Shown here: piece after piece, positions 42,975-57,929 of the stretch | Layout: the number at the start of each line of letters is the position of its first letter | Position numbering within the stretch: the stretch's first letter is position 1 | Source: Nocardioides sp. ChNu-153 | GTDB lineage: Bacteria > Actinomycetota > Actinomycetes > Propionibacteriales > Nocardioidaceae | Direction: 5' to 3' | Length of the DNA: 62,079 nt | Assembly (NCBI RefSeq): GCF_030466625.1 | Contig: NZ_JADEVT010000018.1 | Location: 1-62,079, forward strand | The notes under the pieces: generated by a model | Databases searched by the model: none | What the model was told of the DNA's origin: nothing | Seen by the model: only the letters and a program-made list of their open reading frames with translations | Made by a program: the position numbers and the translations under genes

Positions 42975-43910
42975 CTACCGGGTCGCACCGACGCTCGGCG
43001 CCGGGGGGTCCCAGCGGCGCCGCCGGGCGCGCCGGGCGTCGCCCTGGGCGGTCGGGGTGAGACGACCGAGCACCGCGGAGCGGGCACGGGTGACCACGTC
43101 CGGCGCAGCCAGCCCGCGCCGCTCGACCGCGTCGAGGGCGCGCGCCAGGTCGCGGCCGACCCGCTCCTGGTCCGCGGCCGGGAGCGCCGCCGCCAGCGCG
43201 ACCGGGTCGCCCGGGGCGCCGGCACGGGAGTCCCCCGCGTCCGGGTACGGCGCGGCCCGGTGCGCGACGACCGCCGCCAGCACGGCGAGCAGGGCGACCA
43301 GCACGGCGGCGACGGTCGGCACGGCCACCTCCGGCGCCCACCGGCCGGTGGTGACGAGCCAGCCCAGCGTCGTGGTGGCGTGGACTGCGAGCACCACCCC
43401 GACGAGCACCCACAGGTCGGTGCCGACCGGACGCCGGCCCCGGGCGCGGGTGACGAGCCAGGTGGCCCACCGCAGCACCAGGGCGACGAGCGTGACGAGG
43501 GCCGCCGTGCCCGCGACCCGGTCGGCGGTCGCGGCGGAGGGTGCGCCGTACCCCGCCTCGGAGCCGAGCACCACGACGGCGACCACGACACCGAGCACGC
43601 CCAGCAGGGTCAGGGCGACGAGCAGGCGCGGCGGCAGCGCGTCGGCCCGCCGCCGCCACCGGCGACGCGGGTCGAGGGCGTCCTGCACCTCCGGGTGCCG
43701 ACCGAACGCGGCGACCTCGAGCCCCAGCCACGGCACGGGCACGCCGTCGGGGACGTGGGCGACGAGGTCGCGGGCGCTGCGGGCCGGGACGTCGTGGAGG
43801 TCCTCGACGAGGATCCCGGGCGAGGTCCCGGCGGCGCGGCCCGCCTCGGACCACGGTGAGGGCCCGGCGTACGCGGAGTGGTCCCCGCCGCCGTCGCCCC
43901 CGCCGTCCAC
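42975..43910 (-). CDS. hypothetical membrane protein
   Basis: 311 residues. Soluble Gly/Asp head, PWLGLEVAAFGRHPEVQDAL, then about four to five membrane segments (roughly 90-115, 130-150, 165-190, 205-235), then an Arg-rich cytosolic tail. No family recognised. It lies between metK and priA on the same strand, ten bases before priA. The GTG start at 43910 is uncertain; a later start after the Gly head is possible. Confidence 0.7.
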   Translation of the reverse strand: MDGGGDGGGDHSAYAGPSPWSEAGRAAGTSPGILVEDLHDVPARSARDLVAHVPDGVPVPWLGLEVAAFGRHPEVQDALDPRRRWRRRADALPPRLLVALTLLGVLGVVVAVVVLGSEAGYGAPSAATADRVAGTAALVTLVALVLRWATWLVTRARGRRPVGTDLWVLVGVVLAVHATTTLGWLVTTGRWAPEVAVPTVAAVLVALLAVLAAVVAHRAAPYPDAGDSRAGAPGDPVALAAALPAADQERVGRDLARALDAVERRGLAAPDVVTRARSAVLGRLTPTAQGDARRARRRRWDPPAPSVGATR

Positions 43911-43931
43911 CGCCGTGCCCGCGCTACGGGA

Positions 43932-45137
43932 TCAGATGCCCGCGGCGGCGCGCAGGGCGTCGGCGCGGTCGGTGCGCTCCCACGTGAACTCGGGCAGCTC
44001 GCGGCCGAAGTGGCCGTAGGCCGACGTCAGCGAGTAGATGGGGCGCAGCAGGTCGAGGTCCCGGATGATCGCGGCGGGGCGCAGGTCGAACACCTCGAGC
44101 ACGGCCTTCTGGATGACCTCGTCGGAGACGACACCGGTGCCGAACGTCTGGATGAAGACGCCGACCGGGTGCGCCTTGCCGATCGCGTAGGCGACCTGGG
44201 CCTCGGCGCGGCGGGCCAGCCCGGCGGCCACGATGTTCTTCGCGACCCAGCGCATCGCGTACGCCGCGGAGCGGTCGACCTTCGACGGGTCCTTGCCCGA
44301 GAACGCGCCACCGCCGTGGCGGGCCATGCCGCCGTACGTGTCGACGATGATCTTGCGGCCCGTCAGGCCCGCGTCGCCCATGGGGCCGCCGACGACGAAC
44401 TTGCCGGTCGGGTTCACCAGGAGGCGGTAGCCGTCGGAGGGGATGTCGAACTGCGCGAGCACGGGCTCGATCACGTGCTGCTGGATGTCGGGCTCCAGCT
44501 GCGTCGCCAGGTCGATGCCGTCGGCGTGCTGCGTGGAGAGCACGACGGTGTCGATGCGCACCGGGCGGTCGTCCTCGTCGTACTCGATCGTCACCTGCGT
44601 CTTGCCGTCGGGGCGCAGGTAGGCGAGCGTGCCGTCCTTGCGCACGGTCGAGAGGCGCTCGGAGAGCCGGTGCGCGATGGTGATGGGCAGCGGCATGAGC
44701 TCGGGGGTGTCGTCGCTGGCGTAGCCGAACATCAGGCCCTGGTCGCCGGCGCCCTGCTTGTCGAGCTCGTCGTCGGAGGATCCGACGCGCGCCTCGTGGC
44801 CGTCGTCGACGCCCTGCGCGATGTCGGCGGACTGGCCGCCGATCGCGACCTGGACGCCGCAGGAGGAGCCGTCGAAGCCCTTCTCCGAGGAGTCGTAGCC
44901 GATCTCCAGGATCTTGCGGCGCACGAGCTCGGCGACGGGGGCGTAGGCGTTGGTGCGCACCTCGCCCGCCACGACGACGAGGCCGGTGGTCAGGAGCGTC
45001 TCCACGGCGACGCGGAGGTTGGCCGTGTCCCCGTCGTTCGCGAGCAGGTAGTCCAGCACGGTGTCGCTGATCTGGTCAGCGATCTTGTCCGGGTGACCCT
45101 CGGTCACGGACTCCGACGTGAAGAGACGTCCAGGCAC
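43932..45137 (-). CDS. metK: S-adenosylmethionine synthetase
   Basis: Makes SAM from methionine and ATP. 401 residues: [17 protein letters not shown] (ATP His), [13 protein letters not shown] (loop), and [19 protein letters not shown] (P-loop-like). K+ and Mg2+ sites intact. GTG start. The 124-base upstream gap holds a perfect 9-bp hairpin (45167-45188) and a -10-like TATGGT (45195-45200); no known SAM riboswitch class is recognisable. Confidence 0.96.
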   Translation of the reverse strand: MPGRLFTSESVTEGHPDKIADQISDTVLDYLLANDGDTANLRVAVETLLTTGLVVVAGEVRTNAYAPVAELVRRKILEIGYDSSEKGFDGSSCGVQVAIGGQSADIAQGVDDGHEARVGSSDDELDKQGAGDQGLMFGYASDDTPELMPLPITIAHRLSERLSTVRKDGTLAYLRPDGKTQVTIEYDEDDRPVRIDTVVLSTQHADGIDLATQLEPDIQQHVIEPVLAQFDIPSDGYRLLVNPTGKFVVGGPMGDAGLTGRKIIVDTYGGMARHGGGAFSGKDPSKVDRSAAYAMRWVAKNIVAAGLARRAEAQVAYAIGKAHPVGVFIQTFGTGVVSDEVIQKAVLEVFDLRPAAIIRDLDLLRPIYSLTSAYGHFGRELPEFTWERTDRADALRAAAGI

Positions 45138-45166
45138 GTTCGCTCACTCCCACTCGACGAGGCGTT

Positions 45167-45188
45167 CGGGGCGCACGGCTGCGCCCCG
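45167..45188 (-). promoter_or_regulatory. metK leader hairpin
   Basis: Perfect 9-bp stem CGGGGCGCA/TGCGCCCCG with a four-base loop in the 5' leader of metK, about 30 bases before the start and just after the predicted -10. It lacks a U-tract. It could mask or expose the ribosome site; no ligand is known. Confidence 0.45.
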
Positions 45189-45261
45189 CCGAAACCATAG
45201 TCGGGGGGCGGAGGGCGACCGGAATCCGGCGCGCCGTCCCGGGACGTGGACAGCGTGGCCG

Positions 45262-46521
45262 TCAGGGGCGGGCGGGCAGGCGCGGGACGACCTGGTCCCA
45301 GATGGCGTGGGCGAGCACGCCCTTCGCGGCGCGGGGCACCTCGACCGTGCTGCCGTCGGCGCCGAGGATGACGGCCTCGTTGTCGGTGCTGCCGAACACC
45401 GCTCCCCCGCTGACGTCGTTGACGACGAGCAGGTCGCAGCCCTTGCGGGCCAGCTTCTGGCGGCCCAGCTCGAGCACCGAGCCGGTGGCGTCACCGGTCT
45501 CGGCCGCGAACCCGACGACCACGACGCCCGGCGCCGGCCGCTCGTGGGAGATCCCGGCGAGGATGTCGGCGTTCTGCACGAGCTCGAGCGGCGCCGCGGA
45601 ACCGTCGGCGAGCTTCTTGATCTTCGCGTCGCTGAACGCGGCGGGCCGGAAGTCGGCGGGCGCGGCGGCCATGACGACGGCGTCGGCACCCTTGGCCTCG
45701 GCGGTCACGGCGGCCGCGAGCTGCGCCGTCGTCTCCACCCGTACGACGCGTGCCCCCGCCGGGTCGGGCAGGTCGACGTTCGCGGCGACGAGCACGACCT
45801 CGGCCCCGCGGGAGAGCGCGGCCCGGGCCAGCGCGTGGCCCTGGCGCCCCGACGAGCGGTTGCCGAGGAAGCGGACGGGGTCGAGGTACTCCCGCGTGCC
45901 GCCGGCCGAGACGACCACGCGGCGCCCGGCCAGGTCGGTGCCGGCGCCGCCCGCCAGCGAGCGGGCCAGCACGTCGGAGGCGACCTCGAAGATCTCCCCC
46001 GGGTCGGGCAGGCGGCCCTTGCCGGTGTCCTTGCCGGTGAGCCGGCCCTCGGCGGGCTCGACGACGAGGATCCCGCGGGCGCGCAGGGTGGCGACGTTCG
46101 CGACCGTCGCGGGGTGCTCCCACATCTCGGTGTGCATCGCGGGGACCATCACGATGGGGCACCGGGCGGTGAGCAGGGTGTTGGTGAGCAGGTCGTCGGC
46201 CAGGCCGTGCGCGGCCTTCGCCAGCAGGTCGGCCGTGGCCGGAGCGACGACGACCAGGTCGGCGGTCTTGCCGATCCGCACGTGGGGCACCTCGTGCACG
46301 CCGGCCCACACGTCGCTCGCGACGGGCTTGCCCGACAGGGCCGCCCAGGTGGGCGCGCCGACGAACTCGAGCGCGGCGGCGGTCGGCACCGGGGTCACGT
46401 CGTGGCCCGACTCGGTGAAGCGGCGCAGCACCTCGCAGGCCTTGTACGCCGCGATGCCGCCCCCCACCCCGAGCACCACGCGCGGACGGGCCGCGGGGGC
46501 GCTCGGGTCGGGAGACGGCAT
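45262..46521 (-). CDS. coaBC: bifunctional phosphopantothenoylcysteine decarboxylase / phosphopantothenate-cysteine ligase
   Basis: Two coenzyme A steps. 419 residues. CoaC part (about 1-190): VVLGVGGGIAAYKACEVLR, the FMN-binding start, and ADLVVVAPATADLLAKAAHG; active-site His region HEVPHVRIG; PAMHTEMWEHP. CoaB part (about 195-419): RVVVSAGGTREYLDPVRFLGNRSSGRQG and NDVSGGAVFGSTDNEA. Starts 25 bases after rpoZ. Confidence 0.95.
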   Translation of the reverse strand: MPSPDPSAPAARPRVVLGVGGGIAAYKACEVLRRFTESGHDVTPVPTAAALEFVGAPTWAALSGKPVASDVWAGVHEVPHVRIGKTADLVVVAPATADLLAKAAHGLADDLLTNTLLTARCPIVMVPAMHTEMWEHPATVANVATLRARGILVVEPAEGRLTGKDTGKGRLPDPGEIFEVASDVLARSLAGGAGTDLAGRRVVVSAGGTREYLDPVRFLGNRSSGRQGHALARAALSRGAEVVLVAANVDLPDPAGARVVRVETTAQLAAAVTAEAKGADAVVMAAAPADFRPAAFSDAKIKKLADGSAAPLELVQNADILAGISHERPAPGVVVVGFAAETGDATGSVLELGRQKLARKGCDLLVVNDVSGGAVFGSTDNEAVILGADGSTVEVPRAAKGVLAHAIWDQVVPRLPARP

Positions 46522-46546
46522 CGGGGTGGTGAGCTCGGGGCTCAGG

Positions 46547-46876
46547 TCACTCGGCGCCGAACGGCGACTCGACGGCGGCCGTCTTCGCCGCCGCCTCCTC
46601 CGCCGCCAGCTCGGCCGGGTCGACGTCCTCGCACGTCAGCAGGTCCTCGTTGATCTCGCGCAGCGCGATCGAGAGGGGCTTCTCCTGCACGTGGGTGTCG
46701 ACGAGCGGACCGACGTACTCCAGCAGGCCCTCGCCGAGCTGGGAGTAGTAGGCGTTGATCTGCCGCGCGCGCTTCGCGCTGTAGAGGACCAGCTGGTACT
46801 TGCTGTCCGTCTTCGTCAGCAGGTCGTCGATCGGCGGGTTGGTCACGCCCACGGCGGCGATTTCAGGGGCAGACAC
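46547..46876 (-). CDS. rpoZ: RNA polymerase omega subunit
   Basis: 109 residues, helps RNA polymerase assembly. [20 protein letters not shown] and [11 protein letters not shown] are the family core; the acidic tail is typical of actinobacteria. GTG start. Between gmk and coaBC, as in other actinobacteria. Confidence 0.94.
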   Translation of the reverse strand: MSAPEIAAVGVTNPPIDDLLTKTDSKYQLVLYSAKRARQINAYYSQLGEGLLEYVGPLVDTHVQEKPLSIALREINEDLLTCEDVDPAELAAEEAAAKTAAVESPFGAE

Positions 46877-46908
46877 GCAGCAGCCTCACAGGGGAATCGG
46901 GGGTTGGA

Positions 46909-47481
46909 TCAGCGCGCCCGAGCGGGCGCACCCATCAAGGCTACCAACTCCTGCGCAGCAGCAGGAACTTCGTGGTTCACGACCGTCACGTCGAACTCGT
47001 GCTCGGCGGCCAGCTCCGCGCGCGCGGTCTCGAGGCGGCGTTCGCGCTCCTCGGCGGTCTCGGTGCCCCGGCCGACGAGCCGACGGACCAGCTCCTCCCA
47101 GCTCGGGGGCTTGAGGAAGACGAACAGCGCGTCCGGCATCGTGCGCCGCACCTGGCGCGCGCCCTGCAGGTCGATCTCCAGCATGGCCGGCCGGCCGGCG
47201 GCGAGCGCGTCCTCGACCGGGCGGCGCGGCGTGCCGTAGCGCGCGGCCTTGTGGACCACGGCCCACTCCAGCAGGTCGTCGTCGGCCACCATCCGGTCGA
47301 ACTCCTCGTCGGAGACGAACCGGTAGTGCACCCCGTCCACCTCCCCGGGCCGCGGGCGGCGCGTGGTCGCCGACACGGAGATCCACACGTCGGGGTGGTG
47401 GGCGCGCACCTCGGCGGCGACGCTGCCCTTGCCCACGGCCGTGGGGCCGGCGAGCACGACGAGGCGCGAGCGGTCAGCCAC
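46909..47481 (-). CDS. gmk: guanylate kinase
   Basis: GMP to GDP. 190 residues: P-loop [38 protein letters not shown] (GMP site), [21 protein letters not shown] and the lid [10 protein letters not shown]. The Thr-Ala-Val in the P-loop and Gly-Ser-Val after it are normal for actinobacterial Gmk. GTG start overlaps the mihF 3' end. Confidence 0.95.
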   Translation of the reverse strand: MADRSRLVVLAGPTAVGKGSVAAEVRAHHPDVWISVSATTRRPRPGEVDGVHYRFVSDEEFDRMVADDDLLEWAVVHKAARYGTPRRPVEDALAAGRPAMLEIDLQGARQVRRTMPDALFVFLKPPSWEELVRRLVGRGTETAEERERRLETARAELAAEHEFDVTVVNHEVPAAAQELVALMGAPARAR

Positions 47482-47794
47482 GCGGGCCGAACTCGGCCTC
47501 GAGGGCGGCGACCTGCTTCGCGCCCAGGCCGCGCACGCGGCGGCTCTCCGCGATCTTGAGGCGCTCCATGATCTGCTTCGCGCGCACCTTGCCGACGCCC
47601 GGCATCGACTGCAGCAGGTCGAACACCCGCATCTTGGCGATGACCTCGTTGCTCTCCCGGTCGCCCAGCACCTCCGAGATCGAGGCCCCGGCGGTCTTCA
47701 GCCGGTTCTTGACCTCCGCCCGCTCCCGCCGGGAGGCCGCCGCCTTGGCGAGCGCGGCCTGGCGTTGTTCGGGGGTGAGGGGGGGCAGGGCCAC
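47474..47794 (-). CDS. mihF: actinobacterial integration host factor
   Basis: Nucleoid protein of the mIHF type, unrelated to HU/IHF. 106 residues: [36 protein letters not shown] and [20 protein letters not shown], a helix-two-turn-helix DNA binder. I start at GTG 47794 with GAGGA six bases upstream, matching the family N terminus; an ATG at 47815 adds seven unconserved residues. Promoter TTGCCC-N18-TAGATT at 47833-47862. Confidence 0.94.
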   Translation of the reverse strand: MALPPLTPEQRQAALAKAAASRRERAEVKNRLKTAGASISEVLGDRESNEVIAKMRVFDLLQSMPGVGKVRAKQIMERLKIAESRRVRGLGAKQVAALEAEFGPRG

Positions 47795-47832
47795 GGGCAG
47801 TCCTCGACTAGGCATGGGGGAGACGACGGGCC

Positions 47833-47862
47833 AATCTAGCCACGCCCTCGCGCCGAGGGCAA
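47833..47862 (-). promoter_or_regulatory. predicted mihF promoter
   Basis: Minus strand: -35 TTGCCC (47857-47862), 18-bp spacer, -10 TAGATT (47833-47838), about 40 bases before the GTG start. Would separate mihF-gmk-rpoZ-coaBC from the pyr operon. Confidence 0.55.
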
Positions 47863-47891
47863 TCGCCGCGGCCCGACGGGCGCCCGGCGCG

Positions 47892-48731
47892 TCAGGGGTC
47901 GAGCAGCGCGCGGAACGCGGCGTTGGTGCGCAGCGCGGCCTCCCGCACGGCCGGTACGGCGGGGCCCGCCCCCAACACCTCGCGCGAGGAGCTGGGGAGC
48001 ACGTGGCGGGCCTGGTCGCCGAAGATGCGGCGCACGTCGTCGACGGTGCCGCCCTGGGCCCCGACGCCGGGCGCCAGCAGCGGGCCGCCGATGGCGAGCG
48101 ACTCCCCCGCCGACGCGTCCACCCCGGCGATCGTGGCGCCGACGACGGCCCCGAACGACCCGAGCGGCTCGGCGCCGGTGTTGAGCTCCCGCAGCTCGTC
48201 GAGGACCTCGGCGGCCACCGAGCGGCCCTCCCGGCGCGCCGACTGCACGGTGGACGCCTCCGGGTTGGAGGTGAGCGCCAGCACGAACACTCCCCCGCCG
48301 TGGCGCCGGGCGGTCTCGACCATCGGGGTCAGCGACCCGAACCCGAGGAACGGGCTCGCCGTGATCGCGTCGACCGCGAGCGGCGAGGACGGGTCGAGGT
48401 AGGCGTCGGCGTAGGCCTGCGACGTGGAGCCGATGTCGCCGCGCTTGACGTCGAGGAGCACCAGCGCGCCGGCCGCCCGCAGGTCGGCGACGGTCCGCTC
48501 CAGCGTCGCGACACCCGCGCTGCCGAACCGCTCGAAGAACGCCGACTGCGGCTTGACCACCGAGCAGACGGGTCCGAGCGCCTCCGCCGCGGTGCGGGCG
48601 AAGCGCTCGAGGCCCGCGGGGGTCGCGTCCAGGCCCCAGTCGGCCAGGAGACCGGGGTGGGGGTCGATCCCGGCGCAGAGCGGGCCGCGCTCCGCGGTCG
48701 CCGCGGCGAGCCGGGCACCGAAGGGCGTCAC
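47892..48731 (-). CDS. pyrF: orotidine 5'-phosphate decarboxylase
   Basis: Final step of UMP synthesis. 279 residues, type 2 (long) [25 protein letters not shown] carries the catalytic Lys-Asp block, and [17 protein letters not shown] the phosphate gripper. GTG overlaps the pyrD stop (GTGA). Last gene of the pyr operon. Confidence 0.95.
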   Translation of the reverse strand: MTPFGARLAAATAERGPLCAGIDPHPGLLADWGLDATPAGLERFARTAAEALGPVCSVVKPQSAFFERFGSAGVATLERTVADLRAAGALVLLDVKRGDIGSTSQAYADAYLDPSSPLAVDAITASPFLGFGSLTPMVETARRHGGGVFVLALTSNPEASTVQSARREGRSVAAEVLDELRELNTGAEPLGSFGAVVGATIAGVDASAGESLAIGGPLLAPGVGAQGGTVDDVRRIFGDQARHVLPSSSREVLGAGPAVPAVREAALRTNAAFRALLDP

Positions 48732-49828
48732 CGGGGGCTCCCGTCGTACGTCGTGAGGGCCTGCGCCACGCGGCGCGCGAAGAACGGCCCCTCGTAGACG
48801 AAGGCCGAGTAGGCCTGCACCAGGTCGGCGCCGGCGCGGACGCGGGCAAGCGCCTCCGCGGGACCGTCGACCCCGCCGACCGAGACGAGCGCGGGGCCCC
48901 CGGACCCACCGGACCCACCCGGCCCACCGAGCCGCCCGCGCAGCAGGGCGAGGACCTCCCGGGCGCGGGCGGCGACGGGCGCACCGGACAGCCCGCCGGC
49001 GCCGATGGCCTCGACCTCGGCGGCCGGGGTGCGCAGCCCGTCGCGGCGCACGGTCGTGTTGGTGGCGATGACGCCGTCGAGACGCTGGTCGATCGCCAGG
49101 TCCGCGACGGCGAGCACGTCGTCGTCGGCCAGGTCGGGGGCGATCTTGACGAGCAGCGGCACCCGGCGCTCGGCACGCACGGCGTCCGCGCTCGCGCGGA
49201 CCGCGGCCAGGAGCGGGGCGAGCCGCTCGACGGCCTGCAGCGAGCGGAGCCCGGGGGTGTTCGGCGAGGAGACGTTGACGACGAGGTAGTCGGCGTACGG
49301 CGCGAGCAGGCGCGTGCTCGTCGTGTAGTCGCGCAGCACGGCCGCCTCGTCGTCCTCCGGCACGATCTTGGACTTGCCGATGTTGACGCCGAGCACGACC
49401 TCCGGGCGGCGCTCGGTGCGGTCGATCCGGTCGGCGCGCAGCGCCAGGCGCTGGGCCACCGCGACCGCGCCGTCGTTGTTGAAGCCCATGCGGTTGACGA
49501 CCGCGCGGTCCTGCGGCAGGCGGAACAGGCGCGGGCGCGGGTTGCCCGGCTGCGCCAGCGCGGTGACCGTGCCGATCTCGACGTGCCCGAAGCCGAGGGC
49601 CGCGAGCGCGTCGACGCCGACCGCGTTCTTGTCGAACCCGGCGGCCAGCCCGAAGCGGTGCGGGAAGCGCAGGCCCATCACGTGCACCGGGGCCGTGACG
49701 GCGGGCGCGACCCGCGCCGCTCGCAGGCCCGGCGCGGCCGCCCGGATGGCCCGGAAGGACGCGTGGTGCGCGGCCTCCGGGTCCGTCCGGGTCAGGACGT
49801 GGCGGAAGAACGCGTCGTAGGTGCCCAC
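48728..49828 (-). CDS. pyrD: dihydroorotate dehydrogenase (quinone), class 2
   Basis: Oxidises dihydroorotate to orotate at the membrane. 366 residues; short N-terminal helix region, [46 protein letters not shown] with the class 2 catalytic Ser, and [20 protein letters not shown] (FMN phosphate). A GGSGGSGG linker at about 300. GTG start four bases after the carB stop. Confidence 0.95.
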   Translation of the reverse strand: MGTYDAFFRHVLTRTDPEAAHHASFRAIRAAAPGLRAARVAPAVTAPVHVMGLRFPHRFGLAAGFDKNAVGVDALAALGFGHVEIGTVTALAQPGNPRPRLFRLPQDRAVVNRMGFNNDGAVAVAQRLALRADRIDRTERRPEVVLGVNIGKSKIVPEDDEAAVLRDYTTSTRLLAPYADYLVVNVSSPNTPGLRSLQAVERLAPLLAAVRASADAVRAERRVPLLVKIAPDLADDDVLAVADLAIDQRLDGVIATNTTVRRDGLRTPAAEVEAIGAGGLSGAPVAARAREVLALLRGRLGGPGGSGGSGGPALVSVGGVDGPAEALARVRAGADLVQAYSAFVYEGPFFARRVAQALTTYDGSPR

Positions 49829-49832
49829 CCGC

Positions 49833-53196
<3,364 letters not shown>

Positions 53197-53210
<14 letters not shown>

Positions 53211-54354
53211 GGTGCGCCCCCTTCTCGCTCATCAGCTCGCAGAAACGGTCGAAGAGGTACGCCGCGTCGTGCGGGCCGGCGGCGGCCTCGGGGTGGTACT
53301 GCACCGAGAAGCTGCGCAGCGCGCCGCCCTCGGCGTCGGGGGCGCGCAGCTCCAGGCCCTCGACCACGTCGTCGTTGAGGCAGACGTGGGAGACGGTCGC
53401 CACGCCGTACGGCGTCTCGGTGGGCCGGTCCGTCGGGGCGTCCACCGCGAACCCGTGGTTGTGGGCGGTGACCTCGACCTTGCCGGTGGTGCGGTCCATG
53501 ACCGGCTGGTTGATGCCGCGGTGGCCGTACTTCAGCTTGAAGGTGTCGAAGCCGAGCGCGCGGCCGAACAGCTGGTTGCCGAAGCAGATGCCGAAGTAGG
53601 GCAGCTCGCGGCCCAGCGCCTCCTGCAGCAGCGCGATCTGGTGCGTCGTCGCGGCCGGGTCGCCGGGGCCGTTGGAGAAGAACAGCCCGTCGGGGCCGTC
53701 CTCGCCCACCGCCAGGACCTCGTCGATGGTGGTGGTGGCGGGCAGCACGTGCACCTCGACGCCCCGCTCGGCCATCATCCGCGGGGTGTTCGACTTGATG
53801 CCCAGGTCGACCGCGGCGACGGTGAAGCGGCGCTCGCCGACGGCGGGCACGACGTACGCCTCCGTGGTCGAGACCTCGCCGGCCAGCTCGGTGCCGGCCA
53901 TCTCGCCGGACAAGCGCACCCGCTCGAGCAGGCGGGCCGGGTCGGTCTCGGTGGTGGAGATGCCGACCCGCATCGCGCCCCGCTCGCGCAGGTGCCGCGT
54001 CAGCGCGCGGGTGTCGACGCCGCTGATGCCGACGACGCCCTGGGCGCGCAGCTCGTCGTCGAGGCTGCGGGCGCTGCGCCAGTTCGACGGCACGCGGGCG
54101 GGGTCGCGCACGACGTACCCGGCCACCCAGATGCGGCGGGACTCGACGTCCTCGTCGTTCATGCCGGTGTTGCCGACGTGCGGGGCCGTCATGACGACGA
54201 CCTGGCGGTGGTACGACGGGTCCGTCAGCGTCTCCTGGTAGCCGGTCATGCCGGTCGAGAAGACGGCCTCGCCGAAGGTCTCGCCCTCGGCGCCGTAGGC
54301 CTCGCCGCGGAACGTGCGTCCGTCCTCCAGGACGAGCAGCGCGGGGGTGCTCAT
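53197..54354 (-). CDS. carA: carbamoyl-phosphate synthase small chain
   Basis: Glutamine amidotransferase subunit. 385 residues: N-terminal [20 protein letters not shown], class I amidotransferase with nucleophile in [16 protein letters not shown], and [13 protein letters not shown] (catalytic His-Glu). ATG overlaps the pyrC stop (ATGA), GGAAGGA upstream. Confidence 0.96.
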
Positions 54355-55693
54355 GCGGGGGTTCCTTCCGTGTCGTCGGCGCTCGTGACGAGCGCTCCGT
54401 CCAGCACGGTGGGGGCGCCGCGCAGGAGGGTGGCGCGGACGCGCGCGGTGAGCGAGCGGCCGTGCCAGGGGTTGTTGCGGGAGAGCGACACCGAGGCGTC
54501 GCGGTCGACGACCACGGCGGTGGCCGGGTCGACGAGGGTAAGGTTCGCGGGCTCGCCGACCGCCAGGGGGCGGCCGTGACCCGTCAACCCGGCGATCTGC
54601 GCCGGACGCGTCGACATCACGCGGGCGACGTCGGCCCAGCCCATGCGGCCGGTCTCCACCATCGTGGTCGCCACGACGCCGAGGGCGGTCTCGAGGCCGA
54701 GCATGCCGAAGGCGGCGTCGACGAACGCGTGCTCCTTGTCGTGGCGCGCGTGCGGGGCGTGGTCGGTGGCGACGGCGTCGATCGTGCCGTCGGCGAGGGC
54801 CTCGCGCAGCGCCTCGACGTCCTCGGCCGGGCGCAGCGGCGGGTTGACCTTGTACGTCGGGTCGTAGCCGGTGAGCAGGTCGGTGGTGAGGAGCAGGTGG
54901 TGCGGGGTGACCTCCGCGGTCACGGCCCAGGTCCCGTCCTTCTCGGCCTGGCTCTTCGCCCACCGCAGCACCTCGACGGTGCCGGCCGTGGAGGCGTGGG
55001 CGACGTGCACCCGGGAGCCGGTGTGGCGGGCGAGCATCACGTCGCGGGCGACGATGACCTCCTCGGCGACGCCGGGCCAGCCGGGCAGGCCGAGGCGGCC
55101 GGACAGCTCGCCCTCGTGGCAGCAGGCGGTCGGGCCGGCGAGCGTCGGCTCCTGGGCGTGCTGGGAGACGACGCCGCCGAACGCCTTGACGTACTCCAGC
55201 GCCCGGCGCATGACCCGCGCGTCGGCGACGCAGCGGCCGTCGTCGGAGAAGACCCGGACCCCGGCGCGGCTGCGGGCCATGAGCCCGAGCTCGGCGAGCT
55301 CCTCCCCCGCCAGGCCCTTGGTGACGGCGCCGACCGGCTGCACGTCGACCAGCCCGGCGGCGCGGCCGAGGTCGTGCACCCGCTCCGCCGCCTCGGCCGT
55401 GTCGGTGACGGGGCTCGTGTTGGCCATCGCGAGGACGGCGGTGTAGCCGCCGACCGCGGCGGCGCGGGAGCCGGTGAGCACCGTCTCCGCGTCCTCGCGG
55501 CCGGGCTCGCGCAGGTGGGTGTGGAGGTCGACGAGGCCGGGCAGCAGCACCAGTCCGTCGGCGTCGACGACCCGCGCGCCCGCAGGGGCGTCCGGCGTAC
55601 CAATCTCGGCGACGACGCCGTCGACGACGAGGACGTCGGCGGTGCGCTCGCCGAGCAGGGAGGCACCCTGGATGAGGACCGTGCCGTGCGTCA

Positions 55694-55694
<1 letters not shown>
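54351..55694 (-). CDS. pyrC: dihydroorotase
   Basis: Cyclises carbamoyl aspartate. 447 residues, amidohydrolase fold of the class I type: [18 protein letters not shown] (metal His), [25 protein letters not shown], and [16 protein letters not shown] (catalytic Asp). ATG overlaps the pyrB stop by one base; the GTG just before it (VMT) is an alternative. Confidence 0.95.
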
Positions 55695-57321
<1,627 letters not shown>

Positions 57322-57430
57322 CTACCAGCCCGGCGCCCCGCCGCACCCCCCGCGCGACGCCCCGTGGGACGTGGCCGTCGCCACGGTGGAGCGCTGGAGG
57401 CGGGGCGGTCGATGGGGCCGCCCCGCTCCG

Positions 57431-57815
57431 GTGGTCGAGGTGGCCGCGCCCGGTCGGTGGTCGAGGTGGCCGCGCTCGACTCGGTGGTCGAGGTGGCCGC
57501 GCTCGACTCGGTGGTCGAGGTGGCCCACGCTGCTTCGGTGGTTGAGGCGGCCGCGCCCGGTCGGCGGTCGAGGCGGCCGCGCCAGCGGCCCTCGAAACCG
57601 CGTGTGGTCGAGGTGGCCGCGCTGCTTCGGTCGTTGAGGCGGCCGCGCCCGGTCGGCGGTCGAGGCGGCCGCGCCGACGCACCGGTGGTTGAGGTGGCCG
57701 CGCCGACGCACCGGTGGTTGAGGTGGCCGCGCCAGCGGCCCTCGAAACCACGACGTCGACGTGGCCGCGCCCCGTCGGTGGTTGAGGTGGCCGCCCCAGC
57801 GGCCCTCGAAACCAC
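57431..57815. repeat. REP-like palindrome array upstream of HNH copy 2
   Basis: A dense array between pyrR and the HNH gene. Full 38-bp palindromes at 57564-57601, 57714-57751 and 57778-57815; about eight additional half-units of GTGGTCGAGGTGGCCGCG spaced roughly 25-30 bases. At 57564 the outer pair is GCGG/CCGC instead of GTGG/CCAC, a compensatory change. No gene is present; plus-strand frames are repeat translations. Confidence 0.85.
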
Positions 57816-57899
57816 GACCAGGGACCCACGAGGTCAGCCTCGGGGCGCCCCGAAAAACTCTCGAACTTCTTTCCCCCAGCCCCCTTCTCGGGGCCGAAA

Positions 57900-57922
57900 C
57901 TGTCGGTGGCCACCCCTAGCCT
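57900..57922 (+). promoter_or_regulatory. PafBC (RecA-independent) DNA-damage promoter, HNH copy 2
   Basis: CTGTCGGTG (57900-57908), eight bases, TAGCCT (57917-57922), same motif and spacing as at copy 1. ATG 57930 is eight bases after the -10, so leaderless. About 55 bases around it are shared with copy 1. Confidence 0.75.
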
Positions 57923-57929
57923 TGTCCGT

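Noticed and set aside
57860..57875. LexA box before HNH copy 2 (TCGAAC present)
   Set aside because: Only one half-site; the partner GTTCGA is absent, and copy 1 lacks it altogether. The PafBC-like motif explains damage control better.
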